Source: Paraglomus occultum (taxonomy: Eukaryota > Glomeromycota > Glomeromycetes > Paraglomerales > Paraglomeraceae). From it: DNA of 41,801 nt. This document shows positions 1 through 11,190 of this stretch, piece after piece. A program made the position numbers and the translations under genes. Location: NCBI GenBank assembly GCA_910592205.1, contig CAJVPJ010000130.1, positions 1 to 41,801 of the forward strand, in the 5' to 3' direction. The notes beneath the pieces are model-generated. The model worked only from the letters and a program-made list of their open reading frames with translations, was not told the DNA's origin and did no database searches. Each line of letters begins with the position of its first letter. Within the stretch, counting starts at the first letter, position 1.

Positions 1-590
1 AGAATAGACTACCATACGGTTTAGGGGTGGGGGGGGGGGGGGGTGGTTTATAAACGGGGGCTCACTGTATATATATTTTTTGTAGGAACTGTTATTCAAT
101 TACTTTATAGCAAAAAAAAAATCCTTATTTTCTGGTAAAGCAAGCATGAATGTATCTACCGTCTAAGTTTTGAGGCCATAACCACGTCCTTGAAGTTTAT
201 GATCAGGCAATGATCGGCGAAAACCCCTCCCAAGTCGAGACATGTGCCGGACATAGAAATTCATGTGATCGAAATTAAAATACCCGACTTTCAAACCCAA
301 GGGTTTAGAGAAAAGTTAATCCGTAAGAATGGTAGAGCAGACGAAGTAGAATAAAAGTTACGGTTTAGAATTTTTAATTGACTAAAAAAGTTCGAGTTTT
401 AGGCATTTGAAAAGCAACAGTTTTCTTAAGTTTTTCTTAAGTTTCTTAAGAAAAAAAAAAAAAAATTTCGGACATCGCAAATAGTCGTGTAACATTCCAT
501 TATCCAATAAAGTAAAAGTTTAGCATTATTGTTCTCGCAACATTCTTTATTGTTTTAATATACCTCGACCAAATCAAAGAAAACCGAAAA
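1..590. other. gene-free left edge with homopolymer runs
   Basis: I see no recognisable coding sequence here. The stretch contains a run of about 15 G (29-43), AT-rich low-complexity DNA and an A run of about 15 near 450-466. The G run may be assembly-sensitive. Confidence 0.5.
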
Positions 591-860
591 ATGTGGCGAT
601 ATATGGATTTGTATAGACATGGATTTACAGGTAAATTAGCAGAATATGCTGCTAACAAATATGAACCGCACAGAAGAATCCCCGAAAATGCATGGGAGGA
701 ATTAAGAACAAATCTCAAGCTTTTCGTTTACATTGTTAAGTTGATTATACGTTTTATAGTAGAGCGAGGGATCAAGGATAAGTTCGATCAGCAACCCGCA
801 GAAAAATTGAATAACGAATGTAAGCATTTTGAGTTGCTTGTTGTTTGCAAATTTTTATAG
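591..860 (+). CDS. possible small hypothetical protein (89 aa)
   Basis: An uninterrupted frame of 89 codons begins with ATG after an A-rich context (CCGAAAAATG) and has protein-like composition in its first 45 residues (MWRYMDLYRHGFTGK, then a basic, amphipathic stretch). I do not recognise the family. The stretch 631-673 inside it could instead be a 43-bp intron (donor GTAAAT, branch-like CTAAC, acceptor CACAG), although that is very short. The second half of the frame is AT-rich and less convincing. It may be a true small gene, a first exon or chance. Confidence 0.25.
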   Translation: MWRYMDLYRHGFTGKLAEYAANKYEPHRRIPENAWEELRTNLKLFVYIVKLIIRFIVERGIKDKFDQQPAEKLNNECKHFELLVVCKFL

Positions 861-2526
861 AATAGATTGATATTGATGCTGGAATGACTTATAATTTGGT
901 TTTTAAGTAAATATATAAGTGCAAGTCGTGTTATTTTTATCAGATTGTTAAAAGTTACAGTTGATTCGTCGATCAAACAGTCTGATATTTGATGCAAATG
1001 AATAATGTTTGGATTGGTTTGCTGGTAAGAATAGAATTTGTTGACAAAGAACCTTAGGTTTGACATTTTTGATAAATATTATTTACAAAAGCCTCGGTAT
1101 ACGAATATTATTTGACTTTAATCTAAACTTTGTTACAAAGAGAGTCTCTCGTTTTACTGAATTTCTCGTTATAACGAATTACAATGCCTCCCCGGCAGCT
1201 TTGATATAACGGGTCTCCACAAATATTTTGTTGCCAAACTGAACAGATTAAAAAGTCTTGATACAGATAAATCTTGACAAGCAAGAAATAAATTATCTAT
1301 TAAGCTTCTAATATTTGAATAAATGTATTAAAATATCTCTGACAATATGTTAAAATTTGCTATTTTTTTAAAAAAAAAACTTTGATGTAAATTTGATTGT
1401 CAATGGTGATAAAATAGCGATATGAGGTAATTTGGGGAAGCGTATAAAAGTGCCTGTTGCGATCTATTTTAATCAATTATCCATGGAACATGTTACAGTA
1501 TGGTTTGGAAAGAGTTGAGAATATGTAAGTTTTTAAAATCTGGTTCAATCTAGTGATACGCTTGTACGGGGAAGCTGTTCAAACGATTCAAGAGCCATCC
1601 AAATGAGCTAGCTAAAGAACCATGCTCAAACATTTTTTTTCAAAAACTTTTTGTGTGTTAAACAATATAATTGTTTTCAAACCGATTTAATTTAATAAGT
1701 TCCAAGAACACTTGTGTAGATATTAGTTAAATTAACAACCATAGAAAAAAAACTTACGTGACAATGTTACAATTGTATAATTGAAAAAATAATTGAATCA
1801 AATTTGTCTTATTAGCATGTAAAAAATTTTTTATACTTTATATACAGTATCTAGTGCTGACAGAAGAAGCAATAAAGCAGTGCAGAAGGTCTGGCATTAT
1901 GTTCATAAAACTTAATAATAAATTCTTGAAATTCGTTATAAAAATAGACGCGCTTCCACACGGTGGGAGAGAAAAAAGTTTATGAACAATTTAGCGTAAT
2001 GAAAATAAAATTGTAATTGTATACTTATCCCGCCGTCTTCTCTGTGACCTGCATAATCTTGAATATCTAGTTGTAATAATACCATTCGAATTTTTTACAA
2101 TGTATAAATTAAAATTATAATATTTACCTGAAAATAACGTTATAATAACCCGGAGATAGCAGACAGGTGACAGAATAATGCGGCAAAAGCAGAATGCGCG
2201 GAAAAGACGGCTGATAAATACCCGATTATTAATCTTTAAATATATTCATAAATAATCTACAATTATGTATGAGAGCACAAATGACAAAACATCTAGACAG
2301 CTGTCATAGTATTACGTTAACACGCGTAAAGTAGTCAATTGCATAATACAATTGATTGCCATCAGAATGTAATTGTGGCAGGATTGGTTTTTCTCGAGTA
2401 GTCCTCAAGGAAGTAAATTTTACGTCAATATTAATATTTGCTTATTACTAGTATGTTTTTTGATTATAATGAAATTTAATTGATAGGATTATAGAAATTA
2501 CGAGTTGATTTATTTAATTTCAGAAT
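861..2526. other. no recognisable gene, AT-rich decayed repeat DNA
   Basis: No long ORF or known protein similarity is visible on either strand. Around 1130-1230 there are motifs (CTCGTTATAACGAATT, CAGCTTTGATATAAC) resembling those inside and at the end of the MITE at 6529-6703, so part of this stretch may be a decayed copy of that kind of element. The stretch probably also holds the lost 5' part of the Tc1 element that ends at 3010, but I could not find its left terminal repeat. Confidence 0.4.
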
Positions 2527-2887
2527 TATGAGCATGCAGATAACGTGTTGGATCATCGCTGGGGTTTTCAGCAAGATAATGACCCAAAACACACTTCCCA
2601 CGATGTTCAAAGTGGCTTGAAAATTCGGCTTCCGCGGCGCGTTCTCTCCTGGCCTTTCTACAGCCTAGATCTTAATCCGATCGAGAACGTCTAGGCTGTT
2701 TTGAAAAAAAGTGTAACGTATCAAGAAAATGGTGGCACAAAAAAAGAAAATTGCTCAAAACATTTTTATAGACATAATTACGGACGAATGGGATAGTCTC
2801 GAAAAAGACATCATAGTTAACAGTACTAGCATGAAAAATCGGATTCAAGCATGTATTGAAGCCGAAGGAGGCCATACCAAATATTGA
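2527..2887 (+). pseudogene. Tc1-type transposase, C-terminal relic
   Basis: Translation shows the hallmark Tc1 DDE region: FQQDNDPKHTS (second catalytic Asp), then about 30 residues later DLNPIEN (catalytic Glu). The codon after NPIENV is TAG, where the family has Trp (NPIENLW). A frame change follows, and the typical C-terminus EWDSLEKD...GGHTKY reappears just before the TGA at 2885. The N-terminal DNA-binding region was not found upstream. The stop plus the frameshift make it inactive. The strand and domain order agree with the terminal repeat just downstream (2972-3010). Confidence 0.85.
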
Positions 2888-2971
2888 ATAATTAATAAAA
2901 TTTATAGCCATGGTGTTTGGCTTTTATTAGAATTTTTTTGTTCATTTTTATCTTTCAATTTGAGTTCGTTA

Positions 2972-3010
2972 CATCAAAAAACTGACCGCCATTACTTTTG
3001 CCGGGGACTG
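2972..3010 (+). repeat. right terminal inverted repeat of a Tc1-type element
   Basis: The sequence ending CTTTTGCCGGGGACTG at 3010 and followed by TA has the form of a Tc1/mariner terminus (in reverse, CAGTCCCCGGCAAAAG with a TA target site). It lies about 85 bp beyond the stop of the transposase relic, as expected for such an element. The matching left repeat was not recognised. The element abuts the 3' end of the CRN-like pseudogene. Confidence 0.65.
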
Positions 3011-3019
3011 TACTAATAA

Positions 3020-4870
3020 CTTCAAATTATACGCTCATTGTTGACATACAGGATGTTGTCACTACCCCAACTCTTATACTTGGCACTTATCTGTACATTG
3101 GTAAAGTTGCAGTCATGCAAGATATGGATCATGTAGATGTCCTTATTCAACATGTCAGAAGATGGCCAGAAAGGGCTTACGAGGTAGTTGTCTTCACAAG
3201 TAAAGTGGACGACCCAGGCCTCTTGTGCAGCCAGACGGTTTTTGTAGATGGGAGTCTTGTCAATATGGTTTTTGATAGATTGCAAGTCTCCTGTGGCCAA
3301 AAGCTCGAGAATGACTGGGTTTTGCAGGTTTCTTGATGACAATATCAGGGTATCTGTGGGAAGTGCCATCACGAATATGCCATTGACCATTGATAGTGTA
3401 GGCATCTTGATGGCCAAGCCAGTTTGTCAGGATCCTCATCAGCTCAGTATCATATACACTTTCACACAGAACTGTTACATCACGATGACCACCCACAATA
3501 ACCTTTGCTGTTTTTGTATGAGTGAGTAGATGCAAATTTTACCAGATCCTTGTCAAAAAATTTGAGTGCTTCCTTCAAGACCTGCAGAATGTCCATGGGC
3601 CCACCATCATATTTCTCAGGGGGTGCCATATTGGGAGCAGTGGGATACATCCTTGGAATGATGAATTGTTGAATCAATGAGTCCACAAGAGGTGATGTCA
3701 TTTTGAATGCTGCTACTTCTTCTTTATCAGGATATAGTACACCTAGGGCAGCCAGATATGCAGCTTCATGCTGGTGGGTATAGGTAGGAGAGACATTCAC
3801 AAATTCATCAAAGTTCCCCAGGAAGAAGGACCGGAGGTAATTCAATGCATTAATTTGCTTTTCTGATTCCTTTGTGAGAGAGTTGACCAACTTCTGGAAT
3901 GTGCCATATGCTAGTACATTCGACAGTAGTGATGTGAAGACAAAATCTTGCCATTGATCAAAATTAAGTGCCTGATTCTCAAGTGGCAAAAGAGAACGTT
4001 GGATTGCAGCACCACAGACATTAACTAGGCCGGCATGTCTATCAATGGAATCATAATTAGAACATCAGCAAATTTAAATTCATAGGACAATCCGCACTCA
4101 CATACCCATTGGTTAGTTGAAAAATATCATCAACAATCTCAGAATCGATAGTTATACCATAGTCATTCTCAAATTCTTGGAAGAGCTTTTGAACTTGACT
4201 TTTGTTAAGGCTTACGTTTTGAAGTTTTCAGCAGCATTAAAGGGTGATGGGTTGTCATCCTCTTGGTTCAGCATGATAATAAAAAAGGTGCCAATGGAGA
4301 TAATAGAATGGATAATGTATTTCGCTTCAGGTGTTCCTCTTTTTGGTTCATTCCTGATCACCCGGATTGTGGACAGCGAGCACTTACTGCAGTATCATCA
4401 TGAAGCATGTCAAATTCATCAAAGAAAAGAACTACAGGTTTGCTCCACCTCTCATGTGAACTATAAAATGCCTCACAAAAAGTCTTAGAGTCACGGATGA
4501 CCACTGGTAGACGAGCATCAGCCCTTATGAAGCCTTCATTAAGATATGACCAGAAAGCTTCCTTGTTAGAGACATCAAAATCCTGGAAATCAACACTAAT
4601 CAGACATTGATAGTCAGGTAGATAGTAGAGGGTTGTTCTTGATTTACAATTCAAATGTGCTTATTAAATGCATTCATAGCCTTCTGATTCAAGCTTGGTC
4701 ATTGCACCAAGCACACGGGAAGATTTCCCAGAAGCTCTGGGACCATACATCCGTATGAAGCGACCTACAGCAATAGCATTGATCAAGGGAGTGTTTGACT
4801 AGCATAATAGACGTATTCGCGGAGTCTATAATATACAGTGCTACTTGCTTTGAATTCTTTTCGGTATCTT
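3020..4870 (-). pseudogene. Crinkler (CRN)-like P-loop NTPase/nuclease gene, broken
   Basis: Read on the minus strand, this locus shows a Walker A motif GPRASGKSS (near 4725), a Walker B motif VVLFFDEFD (near 4420), a helical region (QVQKLFQEFE..., then LPLENQALNFDQWQDF) and a C-terminal PD-(D/E)xK-type nuclease region (YPDIVI, then ILELLATG) ending at TGA 3020-3022. This order matches the CRN-like effector family (P-loop NTPase plus restriction-endonuclease-like domain) that is expanded in Glomeromycotina and oomycetes. One intron with good sites survives at 4039-4105 (67 bp). The reading frame is broken: a frame change near 4795, a double stop (TAATAA) near 4660, an unreadable stretch near 4240-4370, and single-base shifts near 3500 and 3315. 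I could not identify an N-terminal header domain. Family assignment is by motif recognition; pseudogene status follows from several independent lesions. Confidence 0.8.
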
Positions 4871-6230
4871 TTGGAAACGTGTGAACCTAGGAAGCAGAAA
4901 CATGTGTCAGATTAACGGAATGAATTATGAAAGGATTGCTGCTGCAATCATACCTTGTTCTTTTGGTGTTCTTTTCAAAGATTGAGTGATTACAGTAATG
5001 TGTGCCCCGGTGATAACAAAGCGATAAATCGCGAACGCCAGTGATAAAATAAATACTCAGAGAACTTTCGTAAAAAGCACACATTTATTAGGATGTCATC
5101 ATATTACTACGCCTACTCTCTTCTACTATGAAACCCATATTATACTTATGTACACATTACTCTATCCCCAACGCCCTACCAGTCAGATGGATCTTGTTAT
5201 AGACTGCACCGGCAATAAGTCTGTCACCAATAATTGATTTAAACCCATCAATGTCTGTATTGAGCAATATGTCCCAGTCATAGAAAGCAAGCTTTTTTTT
5301 TTGCTTCAGCTGAAACTTTGCCAGAGAGCCAGTGGAAAAATTGTTCGCGAGTTGATACCATATCATACGTTGTAAGTCGGAGTGCAGTCACTGTCTAATT
5401 ACTAGGAAACGCGAAAATTCAACCAATCAGGAACTTGTATCCGCCAATTTTAATATGAGAATAACTGGGGTGGTACGATATTCGATCATTGCCCAATCAT
5501 TTTGCAATAGTAAAAGACGTATAAACTTCAAAACCTTAACCAAAAGGCTAACTTCCGATTTCTGGGTGGTCGCCAAGTTGGCTGTTGCGTTCTACCATTC
5601 AAGACTTCATTACATGCTAGAGTTTCGTCAATCAAATTTTGCCCAAGTTTTATATACTTGTCGAAAAGACTATCATTCTCAATATTTTGTTCAACAATCG
5701 AATTTAAACAATTCGAAAATTCTTTTGTCAGTTGCCAACACGTTTTTTCTACTTTCTATGGTATCAAATCTAACACAAATACTCGATCTTCTTGATCACA
5801 TGTATGTTATGCATTCTGGATGCGTCTGTTTGATGTAACTTTTATGTATGTTAAATTACACGTCTAGATGTACAATTTGTATATTAGAATAGCATGGTAA
5901 CATGGTCAAAAAAGAGGGTATCAAATCTTGTAGACAAATTTGCCTGCAAATGGCCACCAGTTAAGGGAAAGTTATAATAATATGCTTTATAGTCATGAAC
6001 TCTTGCAGGAAATCAATTTGTTTCAAAATTGGTGTATGCAATGTAAAGCACTATTTAAACGTACTATTTACACTAGATTGAAGCATTCGAAGTTGGCAGT
6101 CAAGCATTGAAGATGTATCCGTTCTGAGCGATTTTTTTTTCGTGAAACTGTCGCGCTTTCAAATACTAAAAACGTTATTAATAAAATATTCAAAAAATTA
6201 CGCCTAACTTAACTGGAACTATTAAAATCG
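4871..6230. other. no recognisable gene
   Basis: Scattered frames exist, for example 5157-5366 on the minus strand (69 codons) and 5455-5838 on the plus strand (127 codons). None has a motif, splice structure or composition I can defend. The minus-strand piece lies upstream of the CRN-like pseudogene and could be a relic of its 5' part. Confidence 0.4.
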
Positions 6231-6256
6231 TTTTGCGCTATGGAATTCTGTCAAGA

Positions 6257-6511
6257 AAGCATGCGTTAAATAGGTCCCCTCACGTGTTTTCAATGTTGCG
6301 CCACACAAGTAAAGTTGTCACTAAGCACTCTCGGGAAGAACGAGTAATATTGCTTCCCCACCACTACAGTTCTGATCTGGCTGCGCGCAATTTTTCTCTA
6401 TTTTCAAAATTAAAAAAAAATGCGGAAAGCAGTTTGAGAGAATTCAAGTCTGCAAAATTATTAACTGATGATATAGAAAAAATTTTCCGAGTGCTTTTAA
6501 AGTTGATGTAG
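6257..6511 (+). pseudogene. mariner-type transposase relic (C-terminal part)
   Basis: The frame contains VILLPHHYSSDLAARNFSLF followed by SKLKKN, a degraded version of the mariner signature (HPPYSPDLAPxDFxLFxxLK) that carries the third catalytic residue region. It lacks the first two catalytic blocks and the N-terminal helix-turn-helix region. It is distinct from the Tc1-type relics elsewhere in the window, which carry the NPIE signature. Confidence 0.65.
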
Positions 6512-6528
6512 AGGGCTGAGACTATTTA

Positions 6529-6703
6529 CAGTCAAAGCCGACTACAACAAATTCTACGGGACCAGAGAAATATTCTTTATAACCAGAAATTCTTTATAAC
6601 GAAGGTCACTTTTTATAGGTAAGATTATAATTGGCTTGGAGAAAATCTTCGTTATAAACAGACCTTCGTTATAACCAAAGTTTGTTATAGCCAGCTTTGA
6701 CTG
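6529..6703. mobile_element. 175-bp MITE with Tc1/pogo-type ends and TA target site
   Basis: The two ends are inverted repeats (CAGTCAAAGCCGACTACAAC at the left, its imperfect reverse complement ending GCTTTGACTG at the right), and each is directly flanked by TA. The interior is rich in TTATAACGAA-like words. Size, ends and TA duplication fit a non-autonomous element mobilised by a Tc1/mariner/pogo transposase. There is no coding capacity. Confidence 0.75.
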
Positions 6704-6705
6704 TA

Positions 6706-8090
6706 TAGGGTAAAAGGAGAGTATTTTGAAGGAATAAAACAGTAAATTAAAATTTATTATGTAGATAAAAATTTTATAAACATTGTGTCAAAACTTTTTG
6801 AACACCCACATGTCTTATTAATACGACCACTTTGTTGAATTGCTGTTTGTAAAAGCAGATGTGTTTGAATCCTCTTCTTTCCTGTGTTTCTTTATTAAAT
6901 TCGATAACGAAAACCTAAACTATTCGTGACACATTACGATAATGCAATCACACAATGCATATCACATCACACAATGCATATCAATACAACGTTACATTTG
7001 ACGGCCTGATAAACTAAATTAGTTTAGTATTAAAAAGTAAAAATAGGTTATACTTAATTTGTTTATACATTGTCCCTATCACTAAATATACATCAATTGA
7101 CGTGAAAAAATTATAACGTTAGTGACACTATTCCCGACACTTCTATTGCGGTACAGCATATTCTGTCATTTATCAAATAATCGTCAATTATAACCACACT
7201 AATGAACTAGTTTAAATGACAGAATTATAAAATATCCGAAAAACCATTCTTTCAATAAAACTGCTCACGATAAATGTCCAAGTCAACGTTAAAGTTGTGG
7301 CTACTTTATTATTTTCTTTCATCAACCTTCCCAAGCCGGCATGCAACTGTAAGAATGTTAGTTCCGAGACATTTTTGCATCCCTACGAAACATTCCCTTA
7401 AACAGAGATGCACCCTGATGTGACACACGCAGAGAATAAAGGATTGTGCAATCTGGTTAAAGTTTACTGTAATAGTAATTATAACGACTTCCCTCAAAAA
7501 AAAAGCAAGAACAGGCTACGCTTCTTATATCGTTACGCTGTATGTACAAGTATCTGTCATCACCCCGGGGAGAACTTTTACAGGAGAACAAATTCTGCAT
7601 TCAGATTTCGAGATTCTTGTAGGTTAAGGGGTATCAAACTCTGTGTTGCATGTAACAGTGAACCAGTTAAGGTTTATACTTGAATACTTGAAATGACGAT
7701 TTATCGTGCAACAACTAAATGACACTGGTCCTACAAGTAATAACAATATTAACATCTGTGTAGCAAAGCACATAACGCGTACTTTTGCATTGTTAAAGAA
7801 TCAACTTCTGGCAAATATATTTATACAATTTTGAAATAAAGTCTTAATTCAATACGTGAGATGTTTTATTATATTCACATTATTTAAATACAAATAATAA
7901 GAGAACAAGCAATTAAGAATTTTCAACGTCTACCATAAGCTGTTTAGTTCTCTTACTCTACTAAACGAATAAACATACACAACAGTATTTCCCGAATTAT
8001 CGACCATAACGACAAACGCATCCCCTCTCCTCTCACCCAGCTAACATCAGTTTACGCACTAGAAAAATTGTACATAAAATAAACTAATCG
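6706..8090. other. intergenic, no recognisable gene
   Basis: Only short frames are present (for example 7408-7683, plus strand) without identifiable motifs. The right end is the 3' flank of the membrane-protein gene. TTTATT at 7865, which reads AATAAA on the minus strand, is a possible polyadenylation signal about 230 bp past its stop codon. Confidence 0.4.
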
Positions 8091-8093
8091 CCA

Positions 8094-10746
8094 TCACTTT
8101 GTGACACTCTTCAATTTGGCAATAGGTACATCATCATCACTTGCCACCTCAACAGAATTTAGATCATCTACTCTCAGCTGTTGTGTTCTTTTTCTAGAAG
8201 ACACTTTGTTACTTTGGTCCACTTCTCGAGAGGCGCTATCCAGATGTCCCTTCCTATCTTTGTCTCGAGCACTCTCCCTAAATTCATCCTTGCCACTTCT
8301 TGATATACTGGTTCTTGGTCCAATCGATGATTTGGACGCTTCCCCTCTTTCCCTAACATGTTTCTTTCCACTTTCTCTTCGATCGTCATTAGCATCATTC
8401 TCCTTCAAAGGTGACAACAATTTCACTGGCGACGTTTGTCCAGATATCATGGCCAATGGTAATTGATCAGATAATGAATCATCCGAATCTGCTTCGTCTT
8501 CACTATGAGGATTGCTTCCCCGGGCATTATGCAGAGGACTATGCGGAGGACTGTGCGGACGGTCTCGTGTTTCTCGATGACTTGATGTACGAGAAGTAGG
8601 TGAACGCATAGACTTGGAATGGGTAAGTTGTGCAGTACGACTGCTAGACGATGCGTGAGTCGTTTTGGATCGGCGAACGTCTACGGCCTCATTTGTAGGT
8701 TCATCACTGTCGCGATGTGAATGATGCGTTTGAGAACGGACATTGGTGTGTGTATGCTCGTCTTCCTTCAACGACGACGGAGACTTTAATGTCGGTCTTC
8801 TATTCACTCTACTCTCGTCAGTATCAATTTTTAACGTTGAATGTTTCCTACTCGCTTTACTCTCGTCAGTATCAGTTTTTAATGTTGAATGTTTCCTACT
8901 CACTCTACCCTCGTCAGTATCAGTTTTTAACGTTGAATGCTTCCTACTCACTCTACTCTCGTCAGTATCAGTTTTTAACGTTGAATGTTTCCTACTCACT
9001 CTACTCTCGTCAGTATCAGTTTTTAACGTTGAATGTTTCCTACTCACTCTACTCTCGTCGGTATCAGTTTTTAACGTTGAATGTTTCCTACTCACTCTAC
9101 TCTCGTCAGTATCAGTTTTTAACGTTGAATGTTTTCTACTAGCCTTACTTTCGTCAGTTTCAGTTTTTAATGTTGATGGTCTTCTACTCGTTCTATGGTC
9201 GTCAGTTTCAGTTTTTTGCTTTGGTGGTCTTTTACTTGTTCTATAGTCGTCAGTTTCGCGTTTTGACGTTGATGCTTCTCTATTCACCCTACTCTCATCG
9301 GCTTCGCGTTTTGACGTCGATGCTTCTTTGTTCACTCTGCTATCACCAGTTTCGCGTTTTTTCGTCGACCCTCTTCTATTTACTTTATCGTGAGCTTCAT
9401 AGGTTCCCGGAGCGGTTCCGGAATGATGTCCCCGACGCGAGCTCGATTTAGATAGTTCGTAATTAGAATTTGGTACTGTGGGAGACCTTGCCCGTTTCTC
9501 TTGAGGCGTGTCGTATAGTTCGGGCACGGTTGCGATATCTAAGTCATGAGTATCCGCTTCGTTTTTTCGCGGATGGCGCTTACTATTCCTCAAATTCTGT
9601 CGATCGCGCAATTGTTTTACATTAGGTGGCCTCCCTCTTCGATCCTCCTCATCATCATAATCATTATCATAATAATTATCAGTATCCTGATTCACACGGA
9701 CCTCCTCAATATCTACAACGACACTCGAGACCGGCATAAATTTACTTCCAGATAACCCCGACCCAAGGTCGGAAACCGATCGAGGAGCTTGGTTCCAAGC
9801 CGACTCATCGATTGCTTTCTCAGTGTTTGAAGAAGATTCATCGCGCTGGAAGAAGCCTTTAAGCAAGCCTTTACGTTTTTTTGGAGTGTCGGTGGTTGAA
9901 AAGTTTAACAACGTTCCGGATTGGAAGGGAGTGTTGGGTTTATCAACGCTTTGATCAGGGAAGGATGGCGCCTGTGAAGTGTCAATATATTTTGAATCTG
10001 GGTGTGAACGCCGGTATAATAAATATATCGCGACCAATATTATCAATCCTAATACCACTCCAGCAATGATTACTGCAGTCTTTGACCAAGTCCCAAATGG
10101 ACCCAAACTAATGTCATTTGAATGTGCGCCCACTGTCTGATCATCACAAAATTGTTCCTTTATACATGTATCTCCGTAGATTGTTACTGCTGCTGTTGGT
10201 TGCGTTGTTATGGCTGTTGCCATCGTTACTTGAAACGAGGCAGAAAATGTACTATCGAACTGCGATTGGCACGTAAAGCTATATGATGTGTTCCGATCGC
10301 ATTTGAACGATGGAGAGGAGGAGTATGGATCGCCTTGTATGAGATATTCTGGTGGAAATGAGATGAATGCCGTATATTGTTGGTTATTGCGCTTAAAGTC
10401 TTTGTGTGAGGCCGTAATATTTAATTCATATTGGAATACTCCTGGACTTGATGCCTTTGACAATGAAGTGATAGAGAAGCAACAAGATTCTGAAGAGAAA
10501 AAGGATGAGGAAAGTAACTTGATTAGCATGACAAGTTCCAAGGCTAAGATTGAGCCGCTCGCTCACGTGCATAGCATATAGACTATTCTACTAGCCACAC
10601 AATTTCGTTCTATGGAATGTTTTAGGAAACTTACGAGCGGTAACTGTATTTGTTCCTGCGAATATAATAAATGTAAGTATTAACAGGCTCCAGCGTGCCG
10701 CCGAGCATGCTCGAGAGACGCGAATGCGGGCCTGCGTAAAAGCCAT
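8094..10746 (-). CDS. predicted type I membrane protein with 16-residue tandem repeats in its tail
   Basis: Exons 10635-10746 and 8094-10489; the intron is 145 bp (donor GTAAGT, acceptor TTTTTCTCTTCAG), giving 835 residues. The ATG at 10746 is chosen because it yields a classic signal peptide (basic start, then SLLILTFIIFAG and VTA, cleavage near residue 37), absent if translation began in exon 2. The external part (about 38-174) is Ser/Thr-rich with Cys pairs and sequons (NIT, NTS). One membrane span lies near 175-197 (AVIIAGVVLGLIILVAIYLL) followed by a basic stop-transfer (YRR). The tail of about 640 residues is highly charged and probably disordered, and holds repeats of the type ESRVSRKHSTLKTDTD. 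The layout resembles fungal wall-stress sensors or Mid2/SKG6-like proteins, but I recognise no specific family, so function is unknown. Confidence 0.8.
8788..9385 (-). repeat. 48-bp tandem array inside the membrane-protein gene
   Basis: The word GTTGAATG recurs at exact 48-bp spacing from 8836 to 9124 (seven nearly identical units). The same register continues in increasingly diverged units at 9172, 9220, 9268, 9316 and 9364, with one shorter diverged unit near 8790. Each unit encodes 16 residues (consensus ESRVSRKHSTLKTDTD). Being a multiple of three, gain or loss of units keeps the frame. The seven near-identical units suggest recent expansion or gene conversion. Confidence 0.95.
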
Positions 10747-11170
10747 TTAGTGGTTTCTTATTATAATTACAAGTGCTAGGTGTTTGCAAAACTAAGTCGT
10801 GATGAGTAGTATGGCAAACAGTGTATAAGTTTGCAATGGTGATAATCCTGATAGTTTGCTGTAGTTACTGGGTCGTTAATGAAGCGTGTCGTCTTCGTGT
10901 ATATTGCCTAACCATGTATGCCTTTCGTAATATTGACGTGAGTTTGTATCTCTAAAGTAATTTGTAGTCACAATAATGAAAATAATAACAGCAATGATAA
11001 CAATAATATTAATACATGGTTGTAATTCCTACACAACAGTTAGAGAGGTGGGAGGGGAAGGGAGATAGATTGAAATGATTTCTTTATACCTGGCGGGAAT
11101 GTCAAGTAATGCCAGTTACTATAACTGGTCACCAATACCAATTAGCCGCTTCGGAGGCTGATAGGCAGAG

Positions 11171-11190
11171 GATGGGATGGGATGGGATGG
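11171..11190 (+). repeat. (GATGG)4 microsatellite
   Basis: Four perfect 5-bp units in intergenic DNA. Confidence 0.9.

Noticed and set aside
5455-5838. 127-codon plus-strand frame
   Set aside because: No recognisable motif and AT-driven composition, in a region of decayed repeats. A chance frame is more likely.
8717-9451. Plus-strand repetitive frames (YSLYSRQYQFLTLN-type) opposite the membrane-protein gene
   Set aside because: They are antisense shadows of the 48-bp array; a 48-bp period keeps all frames open. There is no independent start, splice or composition signal.
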